Assembly (NCBI RefSeq): GCF_042466665.1
Contig: NZ_CP162102.1
Coordinates: 7,192,001 to 7,256,000, forward strand
Source: Peterkaempfera podocarpi
GTDB lineage: Bacteria > Actinomycetota > Actinomycetes > Streptomycetales > Streptomycetaceae
Length of the DNA stretch: 64,000 nucleotides
Direction of reading: 5' to 3'
This document shows positions 52,001 to 58,538 of this stretch, one piece after another (position 1 is the first letter of the stretch; every line of letters begins with the position of its first letter). The notes beneath the pieces were generated by a model that did no database searches, was not told the DNA's origin, and saw only the letters and a program-made list of their open reading frames with translations. The translations under genes and the position numbers were made by a program.

Positions 52001-52842
52001 ACGCTGCACCGCTGCGGCATGTGGAGCACGCCATGGGCACCGTCTTCTCCTTCGACATCCGCGATGCCGACGCCGGGGCGGACCCCGGCCGCCGCGCCGC
52101 GATCGAGGCCGCGCTGCGGGACGCCGTGGACTGGCTGCACCGGGTGGACGCGGTGTTCTCCACCTACCGTCCGGACAGCCAGATCAGCCGGCTGGACCGC
52201 GGCGAGCTCACCGCCGAGGAGTGCGACCCCGAGGTCGCCGAGGTGCTGGAGCGGTGCGCGCAGGCGGCGGAGTCGACCGGGGGCTGGTTCACCGCCCGGC
52301 CCGGCGGGCGGCTCGACCCCTCGGGCCTGGTCAAGGGCTGGGCCGTGGAACACGCCGCGCGGCTGCTGCGCGCCGCCGGTTCGGTGAGCCACAGCGTCGG
52401 CGGCGGGGGCGACATCCAGACCACCGGCGGAGCCGCCCCCGGTCAGCCCTGGCGGATCGGCATCGCCCATCCGCTGCGCCCCGGCCGGCTGGCGGCTGTT
52501 GCCGCCGGATCCGGTATCGCGGTCGCGACCTCGGGAAACGCCGAGCGCGGTACGCACATCCAGAACCCGCACAGCGGAGCGCCGGCCACCGACCTGGCCT
52601 CGCTGACGGTGGTCGCGCAGAGCCTCACCGAGGCCGACGTCTGGGCGACCGCGGGCTTCGCCATGGGCCCGGACTGCCTGGGTGTCCTGGAGGCCCGAAG
52701 CGGCCTGGAGGCGCTGGCGGTCCTGCCCGACGGCAGCCTGCGCAGCACCTCCCGCTTCCCGCTGCTCGCCGCCGCCCGGAGGGGACCCGCGGGACCCGGC
52801 GACTGGCGGCAGGCCCTGCCGTCAGCCCTTGGCCAGCAGTGA
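51997..52842 (+). CDS. apbE: FAD:protein FMN transferase
   Basis: 281 aa. ApbE attaches FMN from FAD to a Thr in an S/T-GAT motif. HAMGTVFSFDIRDADAGADP and VDAVFSTYRPDSQISRLDRG start the fold; LDPSGLVKGWAVEHAARLL is the flavin-binding segment; SVGGGGDIQTTGG and AVATSGNAERGTHIQNPHSG follow. No lipobox is seen, so it may act in the cytoplasm or be exported another way. The GTG at 51997 overlaps the stop of the FMN-binding protein gene, its obvious substrate. The 3' end overlaps the convergent NDH-2 gene by 21 bp. Confidence 0.9.
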   Translation: MNAAPLRHVEHAMGTVFSFDIRDADAGADPGRRAAIEAALRDAVDWLHRVDAVFSTYRPDSQISRLDRGELTAEECDPEVAEVLERCAQAAESTGGWFTARPGGRLDPSGLVKGWAVEHAARLLRAAGSVSHSVGGGGDIQTTGGAAPGQPWRIGIAHPLRPGRLAAVAAGSGIAVATSGNAERGTHIQNPHSGAPATDLASLTVVAQSLTEADVWATAGFAMGPDCLGVLEARSGLEALAVLPDGSLRSTSRFPLLAAARRGPAGPGDWRQALPSALGQQ

Positions 52843-54180
52843 CCGGGTGTGCTCCCTGACCTGCTCGGCGGTCAGATAGGAGTCGGTGTACTCGAAGTCC
52901 CGCAGCGAGGCCGGGCGCCGTGACAGGAACCCGGTGCGGACGAAGTCGTCCCCCGCCACCGCGTTCAGCGTCCAGTTGGAGGTCACCCGGGCCTTGGCCA
53001 CATTGGTGCGCAGCGCCATCAGGTGGTAGCCGCGGGCAACCGCCTGGGCGGGCAGGCCGTGCAGCTCCACGCCCAGCGGCCGGGAGACCGCGTCGGTGCC
53101 ACCGAGGTCCACCACCAGTCCCAGGTCCCGGTGGTGGTAGGGCTTCAGCGGCTGGTTGCGCAGTGTCGCGACCAGATTGTCGGCGACCGTCTTGCCCTGC
53201 CGCTGCGAGTGCTGTGCGGTCGGCGGGCAGACCGCCCCGTCGCCCTTGGCCAGGTCCGGTACGGCGGCGGCGTCGCCGAGGGCGAACATCCCCTCCATGT
53301 GCGGGACCCGCATCTCCGCGGTGACCGCGAGCCTGCCCTTGACGGTCTCGGCGCCCAGGGTGCCGATGAGCGGGCTGGCCGCGACGCCCGCGGTCCAGAT
53401 CAGGGTGCGGGAGGGGACCAGCCGGCCGTCGGTGAACTTGACGCTGTCCTCGCCGACCTCGGCCACCGACACGCCCAGCGACACCTCGACTCCCCGCCGC
53501 CGCAGGATCTCCAGTGCGGTCAGGCCCAGCCTCTCGCCGAGCTCCGGCATCAGCCGTGGGGCGATGTCGATCAGATGCCAGCGGATCAGCCGGGGGTCCA
53601 GCCGGGGGTAGCGCCGTGCGGCCGCGGTGGTCAGCCGCTGCAGACAGGCGGCGGTCTCGGTGCCCGCGTAGCCGCCGCCCACCACCACGAACTGCAGCCG
53701 CGACTCCCGCTCGGCGCGGTCATGGGTCGCGGAGGCCAGGTCCAGCTGGGAGATCACATGGTCGCGGATGTAGGCGGCCTCCGCCAGCGTCTTCATGCCG
53801 CGGGCGTACTGGTTGAGGCCGGGGATGTCGAAGGTGCGGGTGATGCTGCCGGGGGTCAGCACCAGGTAGTCGTACCGCTTGACCACCACCTCGTCGCTGA
53901 TGGTCCGGATCACGCACATCTTCGCCTGGGCGTCCACACCGATGGCGCCGCCCGGGATGATGTTGGTGCGGTGCAGCGTCCGGCGCAGCGAGACGGCCAC
54001 CGACTGCGGGGTGAGCACCCCGGCGGCGACATGGGGGAGTAGCGGCAGGTAGAGCTGATAGCTGAACGGCGTGACCAGGGCGATCTCCGCCTCGGCGGGC
54101 GCCAGTTTGCGTTCGAGTCGCCGGGCGCACTCCACACCGGCGAAGCCGCCGCCCACCACCAGGATCCGAGGTCGTTCCAT
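52822..54180 (-). CDS. Type II NADH dehydrogenase-like FAD oxidoreductase
   Basis: 452 aa. Two dinucleotide-binding motifs: RILVVGGGFAGVECARRLER for FAD and QFVVVGGGYAGTETAACLQR for NAD(P)H. The FAD pyrophosphate segment is GMFALGDAAAVPD and the quinone-side segment is CPPTAQHSQRQGKTVADNLV. NDH-2 enzymes pass electrons from NADH to quinone at the inner face of the membrane without pumping protons. The ATG at 54180 follows GAGGG. It converges on apbE with a 21-bp overlap and has its own promoter, so its link to the reductase operon is by position only. Confidence 0.87.
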   Translation of the reverse strand: MERPRILVVGGGFAGVECARRLERKLAPAEAEIALVTPFSYQLYLPLLPHVAAGVLTPQSVAVSLRRTLHRTNIIPGGAIGVDAQAKMCVIRTISDEVVVKRYDYLVLTPGSITRTFDIPGLNQYARGMKTLAEAAYIRDHVISQLDLASATHDRAERESRLQFVVVGGGYAGTETAACLQRLTTAAARRYPRLDPRLIRWHLIDIAPRLMPELGERLGLTALEILRRRGVEVSLGVSVAEVGEDSVKFTDGRLVPSRTLIWTAGVAASPLIGTLGAETVKGRLAVTAEMRVPHMEGMFALGDAAAVPDLAKGDGAVCPPTAQHSQRQGKTVADNLVATLRNQPLKPYHHRDLGLVVDLGGTDAVSRPLGVELHGLPAQAVARGYHLMALRTNVAKARVTSNWTLNAVAGDDFVRTGFLSRRPASLRDFEYTDSYLTAEQVREHTRSLLAKG

Positions 54181-54431
54181 CTGACATCCCTCACCGTGCT
54201 GGTCCCGAACCGTCGCCGGCCCACGCGGGCGGTGCGGCCCTTGCCATCTGCGGCCACAGTGGCACGCGACGCCGGGCCTCGCCACCCGCACGGACGGGCC
54301 TTGCTGTGGATCCTGACCACACCGCCGCGCTTCATGCCTGGGTCCGTGGTGCCCGGCACAGCGACGGGCCGTGGCCCGCAGCGCAGGTCCCGGGCCCCGG
54401 TGCTCCGCGCCGGGCGGCTGATCACCGACGG

Positions 54432-54444
54432 TAGGGTGGGACGG
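54432..54444 (+). promoter_or_regulatory. -10 box for a leaderless HipA-like gene
   Basis: TAGGGT (54432-54437) is followed after 6 nt by the GTG at 54444 without a Shine-Dalgarno sequence, so the message likely starts at the start codon. Confidence 0.55.
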
Positions 54445-55202
54445 TGCTTCCCGAGGTGACGGCGGTCCGCTATGTGACGCCACTGCGTGAGGGCGGGTCG
54501 ATGCCGGGCGTCGTCGAGGGCGACGACCAGGCTGTCTACGTCGCCAAGTTCATCGGCGCCGCCCAGGGCCGCAAGGCCCTGGTCGCCGAGGTGCTGGCCG
54601 GTGAGCTGGGCCGGCGGCTGGGCCTCAGCGTCCCGGCGCTGCTGCGGCTGCGGCTGGACCCGGTGCTGGCCCGCAGCGAGCCCGACCAGCAGGTGCAGGA
54701 CCAGCTGCGCGCCAGCGGGGGCCTCAACCTGGGCATGGCCTTCGTCTCCGGGGCGCTGGGCTTCGACCCGCTCTGCTTCGAGGTCGACTCCGCACTGGCC
54801 GGCCGCATCGTCTGGTTCGACGCGCTGATCGGCAATGTGGACCGGTCCTGGCGCAATCCCAATCTGCTGTTCGCGGACGGCCGGGTGTGGCTGATCGACC
54901 ACGGCGCCTGCCTGATCTTCCATCACCACTGGCGTGGCGCCGCAGCCTGGGCGCGCCGCCCCTTCGACGCCGCCGACCATGCGCTCGCCCGCTTCTCCCC
55001 GGACGTGGCCGCGGCCGACCGCGAGCTGGCACCGCTGGTCACCGTGGGCCTGCTGAAGGAGACCGCGGCGCTGATCCCCGACGAGTGGCTGGCGGACGAG
55101 CCAGGGTTCGACACCCCGGACGCGGTCCGCGCCGCCTATGTCGACCTGCTGGCGGCCCGGATGGCCGGACCCCGCGACTGGCTTCCGGAGGCAGCGGCAT
55201 GA
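54444..55202 (+). CDS. HipA-like kinase-fold protein
   Basis: 252 aa. The kinase-like segments are VYVAKFIGAAQGRKALVAEV (nucleotide-binding Lys), WFDALIGNVDRSWRNPNLLF (catalytic D and N, here GNVDRSWRNPN) and VWLIDHGACLIFHHHW (metal-binding Asp). HipA proteins phosphorylate Ser or Thr in targets, but this short form lacks the N-terminal subdomain of E. coli HipA and has no HipB-like partner. The next gene (DUF3037) overlaps it by 4 nt, a pairing I have seen in many actinobacteria, so the two most likely act together. Confidence 0.8.
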   Translation: MLPEVTAVRYVTPLREGGSMPGVVEGDDQAVYVAKFIGAAQGRKALVAEVLAGELGRRLGLSVPALLRLRLDPVLARSEPDQQVQDQLRASGGLNLGMAFVSGALGFDPLCFEVDSALAGRIVWFDALIGNVDRSWRNPNLLFADGRVWLIDHGACLIFHHHWRGAAAWARRPFDAADHALARFSPDVAAADRELAPLVTVGLLKETAALIPDEWLADEPGFDTPDAVRAAYVDLLAARMAGPRDWLPEAAA

Positions 55203-55597
55203 CCGTCGACGACCGGCCGCAACGCCATGACTTCGAGTACGCGGTCCTGCGGGCGGTACCCCGGGTGGAGCGCGGCGAGTGCATCAACGTCGGGGTGCTG
55301 CTCTACTGCCGTGCCGCCTCCTTCGTGGGGGTACGCACCCATCTGGACGAGGCACGGCTGCTGGCCCTGGACCCCGCGGCGGACGCGGCGGGGGTACGCC
55401 GGGTGCTGCGCGGTGTCGAGGGCGTCTGCCTGGGCGGCGAGCACGCCGGGCAGGCCGCGGGTGACAACCCCGGGCAGCGGTTCCGCTGGCTGACCGCACC
55501 GCGCAGCACCGTGGTCCAGCCCGGCCCCGTGCACACCGGCCTCACCGCGGACCCGCAGGCCGAACTGGAGCGGCTGGTCCAGCTGCTGGTCCGCTGA
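55199..55597 (+). CDS. DUF3037 family protein
   Basis: 132 aa. HDFEYAVLRAVPRVERGECI, NVGVLLYCRAASFVGVRTHL and GQRFRWLTAPRSTVVQPGPV are the family hallmarks. The function is unknown. The ATG overlaps the stop of the HipA-like gene (ATGA), so translation is coupled and the products are probably made in equal amounts. It could be a partner, substrate or inhibitor of the kinase-like protein. No DNA-binding motif is seen, unlike the antitoxin HipB. Confidence 0.82.
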   Translation: MTVDDRPQRHDFEYAVLRAVPRVERGECINVGVLLYCRAASFVGVRTHLDEARLLALDPAADAAGVRRVLRGVEGVCLGGEHAGQAAGDNPGQRFRWLTAPRSTVVQPGPVHTGLTADPQAELERLVQLLVR

Positions 55598-55801
55598 GCC
55601 CGTCCGGTCCGCGGACGCCGCCACGGGGGGCCGGGCGATCCGGCGGGCCCGGGTACGGCGGGGCGCCACCGGCCGGGGTGGTGCAGGGCCGCACCGGTCT
55701 CTGGCGGGCGCGGGCGGGGAAGGTGCTGCCGGTCGGCGACCGCCCGAGGGCGGGCGCCGGGGTGCGGCCACGGCCGGTCCGACAGGTTGTGATCATGGAT
55801 T

Positions 55802-55832
55802 CTTGAAGTTGTCAAGTTTCCTGCCGTACGGT
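55802..55832 (+). promoter_or_regulatory. MarR gene promoter with CTTGA-N5-TCAAG operator
   Basis: TTGAAG (55803-55808), an 18-nt spacer and TACGGT (55827-55832) precede the ATG at 55839 by 6 nt, again suggesting a leaderless transcript. The perfect inverted repeat CTTGA-N5-TCAAG (55802-55816) overlies the -35 box, a usual MarR autorepression layout. Confidence 0.65.
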
Positions 55833-55838
55833 GGCCCC

Positions 55839-56282
55839 ATGTCCGAGACCACCGCTGCTCCCACCACCGCCGAGCTCATGGAGGCGGTCGCCGCCGTGGG
55901 GACCGCCTACTTCCACGACTTCGCGGCCGCCGCCGCGCGCCTCGGGCTGACCTCGGTGCAGGCCAAGGCGCTGGGAGCGGTCCAGGAGCCGGTTCCGATG
56001 CGGGCGCTGGCCGGGCGGCTGGGCTGCGACGCCTCCAACGTCACCGGCATCGTCGACCGCCTGGAGGCCCGCGGACTGGCCGCCAGGCAGGCGGCCGAGG
56101 CCGACCGGCGGGTCAAGATCGTGGTCGCCACCGACGCGGGGCGCGACGCCCTGCACCGTATCCGCGCGGGGATGGACCGGGCCCAGGAGGCCTTCGGCGC
56201 ACTGGACACCGAGCAGCGGCGCGCCCTCCTCGCGGCCTGCGGGGCGCTGCTGCCCGCACTGACCGCGCCCGGACAGGACTGA
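55839..56282 (+). CDS. MarR-family transcriptional regulator
   Basis: 147 aa. The winged helix is LTSVQAKALGAVQEPVPMRA, LAGRLGCDASNVTGIVDRLE and ARGLAARQAAEADRRVKIVV, with the wing DRRVK typical of the family. No effector pocket residues can be named. It is likely autorepressed through the palindrome at 55802-55816. The last codons (APGQD) and stop belong to the first copy of a 20-bp tandem repeat that continues downstream, so the gene end may have been shaped by repeat expansion. Confidence 0.87.
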   Translation: MSETTAAPTTAELMEAVAAVGTAYFHDFAAAAARLGLTSVQAKALGAVQEPVPMRALAGRLGCDASNVTGIVDRLEARGLAARQAAEADRRVKIVVATDAGRDALHRIRAGMDRAQEAFGALDTEQRRALLAACGALLPALTAPGQD

Positions 56283-56369
56283 CCGCGCCCGGACAGGACT
56301 GACCGCGCCCGGACAGGACTGACCGCGCCCGGACAGGACTGACCGCGCCCGGACAGGACTGACCGCGCC
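56261..56369 (+). repeat. 20-bp tandem repeat, about 5.4 copies
   Basis: Five identical copies of GACCGCGCCCGGACAGGACT and a partial sixth run without interruption from inside the MarR gene (first copy) into the spacer before purB. Each copy contains the TGA that ends the gene (overlap GGACTGAC), so copy number can change without lengthening the protein. Copies are exact, implying recent expansion. Confidence 0.95.
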
Positions 56370-56412
56370 GCCCACCCGGCCGCCCGGACCGGCCTGTGCT
56401 GACCAGGGCTGT

Positions 56413-56427
56413 TAGGCTTGCCGAACG
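56413..56427 (+). promoter_or_regulatory. -10 box of purB, probable leaderless start
   Basis: TAGGCT (56413-56418) lies 8 nt before the GTG at 56427. No Shine-Dalgarno sequence is seen between them. Confidence 0.5.
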
Positions 56428-57857
56428 TGAGCGCCAAGCCCCAGATCCCCGATGTCCTCGCCGCCCGGTATGCCTCTGCGGAGCTGGCCAGGCTGTGGTC
56501 CCCCGAACACAAGGTGGTGCTCGAGCGCCGCCTCTGGCTGGCCGTGCTGAAGGCCCAGCAGGACCTCGGTATCGAGGTCCCCGACACCGCCGTCGCCGAC
56601 TACGAGCGTGTGGTCGACCAGGTCGACCTGGCGTCCATCGCCGCCCGGGAGCGGGTCACCCGGCATGACGTCAAGGCGCGGATCGAGGAGTTCAGCGACC
56701 TCGCCGGGCATGAGCAGATCCACAAGGGCATGACGTCCCGGGACCTCACCGAGAACGTCGAGCAGCTCCAGATCAGGCAGTCGCTGGAGCACGTCCGCGA
56801 CCGCACCGTCGCGGTGCTGGTCCGCCTCGGCCGGCTGGCCGCCCAGTACTCCGAGCAGGTCATGGCCGGCCGCTCGCACAATGTCGCCGCCCAGGCCACC
56901 ACCCTCGGCAAGCGGTTCGCCACCACGGCCGACGAGCTGCTGGTCGCCTTCGCCCGCCTTGAGGACCTCATCGGCCGCTACCCGCTGCGCGGTGTCAAGG
57001 GACCGGTCGGAACGGCCCAGGACATGCTGGACCTGCTCGGCGGCGACGCCTCCAAGCTGGACGAGCTGGAGCGCCGCGTCGCCGGTCACCTCGGCTTCGA
57101 CCAGGTGCTCACCAGCGTCGGCCAGGTCTACCCCCGTTCGCTGGACTTCGATGTGCTCAGCGCCCTGGTGCAGCTGTCCGCGGCGCCGTCCAGCCTGGCC
57201 AAGACCATCCGGCTGATGGCCGGGCACGAGCTGGTCACCGAGGGCTTCAAGCCCGGCCAGGTCGGGTCCTCGGCCATGCCGCACAAGATGAACACCCGCT
57301 CCTGCGAGCGCGTCAACGGTCTGGCCGTCATCCTGCGCGGCTATGCCTCGATGACCGCGGAGCTCGGCGGCGACCAGTGGAACGAGGGCGACGTCTCCTG
57401 CTCCGTGGTCCGCCGGGTGGCGCTGCCCGACGCCTTCTTCGCCTTCGACGGCCTGCTGGAGACCTTCCTGACGGTGCTGGACGAGTTCGGTGCCTTCCCG
57501 GCCGTGATCGAGGCCGAGCTGGACCGCTATCTGCCGTTCCTGGCCACCACCAAGGTGCTGATGGGCGCGGTGCGCGCCGGCGTGGGCCGGGAGACCGCCC
57601 ATGAGGTGATCAAGGAGCACGCGGTGGCCTCGGCGCTGGCCATGCGGGAGGGCGCCCGGCACAACGAGCTGCTGGACCGGCTGGCCGCCGACGACCGGAT
57701 CCCGCTGGACCGCGCCGCGCTGGACGCACTGCTCGCCGACCCGCTCTCCTTCACCGGTGCCGCCGGTGCCCAGGTCGCCGAGGTGGCCCGTCGGGTGCAG
57801 GAGACCGCAGACCGCTACCCGGAGGCCGCCAAGTACACCCCCGGCGCCATCCTCTGA
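56427..57857 (+). CDS. purB: Adenylosuccinate lyase
   Basis: 476 aa. It catalyses two fumarate-releasing steps of purine synthesis (SAICAR to AICAR and adenylosuccinate to AMP). The family signature GSSAMPHKMNTRSCERV is intact, as are RSHNVAAQATTLGKRF (His) and GMTSRDLTENVEQLQ. The GTG at 56427 is chosen because the usual N-terminus begins there; a TTG nine bases upstream lies in the promoter spacer. The tandem repeat ends 57 bp before it. A strong hairpin follows the stop, so it is a single-gene transcript. Confidence 0.96.
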   Translation: MSAKPQIPDVLAARYASAELARLWSPEHKVVLERRLWLAVLKAQQDLGIEVPDTAVADYERVVDQVDLASIAARERVTRHDVKARIEEFSDLAGHEQIHKGMTSRDLTENVEQLQIRQSLEHVRDRTVAVLVRLGRLAAQYSEQVMAGRSHNVAAQATTLGKRFATTADELLVAFARLEDLIGRYPLRGVKGPVGTAQDMLDLLGGDASKLDELERRVAGHLGFDQVLTSVGQVYPRSLDFDVLSALVQLSAAPSSLAKTIRLMAGHELVTEGFKPGQVGSSAMPHKMNTRSCERVNGLAVILRGYASMTAELGGDQWNEGDVSCSVVRRVALPDAFFAFDGLLETFLTVLDEFGAFPAVIEAELDRYLPFLATTKVLMGAVRAGVGRETAHEVIKEHAVASALAMREGARHNELLDRLAADDRIPLDRAALDALLADPLSFTGAAGAQVAEVARRVQETADRYPEAAKYTPGAIL

Positions 57858-57864
57858 CGTCTAG

Positions 57865-57908
57865 GCAACGCAGTGCGGCCCCGCTCCGGCGGGGCCGCAC
57901 TGCGTTGC
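57865..57908 (+). terminator. Terminator of purB
   Basis: A perfect 20-bp stem with a TCCG tetraloop starts 8 nt after the stop codon; arms begin GCAACGCAGTGCGGCC. It is the strongest hairpin I found in the window. Confidence 0.92.
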
Positions 57909-58085
57909 GGGCAGCCTACGGCGGGTTGCGGGCAGCCCGCGGCGGGTTCCGGGGAGCGCGCTCCACCACCCGCTCGGGGGCGTTTGCCGCCGGCCCGGCG
58001 TGCTGCGGGCGGTTCACGGTGCTAAGCCGGTACCGGGGCGGGTGCGGCCTGCCCGCCGGCGGCACCGGACAGCGAGGAGCTCGGC

Positions 58086-58538
58086 ATGCACAGTGAGTGG
58101 TCCGCCGGTGGTCCGCCGGCCGGTGCTTCGTCCGCGGAACAGCGCAGCGACGAGCCCATGCCGAGCCGGGTGGAGTTCGCCTCCGTGATGATGGTGCTGC
58201 TGGGCACCTTCCTGGTGATCGCCTCGATCACCGAGTGGGCGGACAGCGACTGGCTCACCCGTCAGCAGTTCGCGGTCTTCGGGTCGGCACACGCCTGGTG
58301 GGCGGTGTTCGACCTGGTCACCGCGCTGCTCGCGTTCTACGCCGCCTGGGCGCTCCACGGCCGCCAGCGCCTCACCGGCAGACTGCTGGCCCTTGCCTTC
58401 GCCATCGTCAGCGCCGTGCGCTGGATGTTCTTCATCCCCGCCGCACCGGTGCTGGGGGTGCTGGTGGTCGCCATCGACGCGGTGATCATCTGGGGGCTGA
58501 CCTCGGCGTCCGCCTGGTTCGCTCAGCCCTCGGTATGA
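58086..58538 (+). CDS. DUF7144-like four-helix membrane protein
   Basis: 150 aa. A soluble head of about 28 residues precedes four hydrophobic segments: SVMMVLLGTFLVIASITEW, WWAVFDLVTALLAFYAAWAL, LLALAFAIVSAVRWMFF and LGVLVVAIDAVIIWGL. The closing pattern FxPAxPVL plus AIDAVIIWGL matches DUF7144, a streptomycete family with no known role. The ATG at 58086 follows GAGGAG. Its last 16 bases overlap the convergent SpoIIE-type gene. Confidence 0.7.
   Translation: MHSEWSAGGPPAGASSAEQRSDEPMPSRVEFASVMMVLLGTFLVIASITEWADSDWLTRQQFAVFGSAHAWWAVFDLVTALLAFYAAWALHGRQRLTGRLLALAFAIVSAVRWMFFIPAAPVLGVLVVAIDAVIIWGLTSASAWFAQPSV

Noticed and set aside
56261..56369. CRISPR array
   Set aside because: The 20-bp units abut directly with no spacers and no cas genes are nearby; it is a simple tandem repeat.
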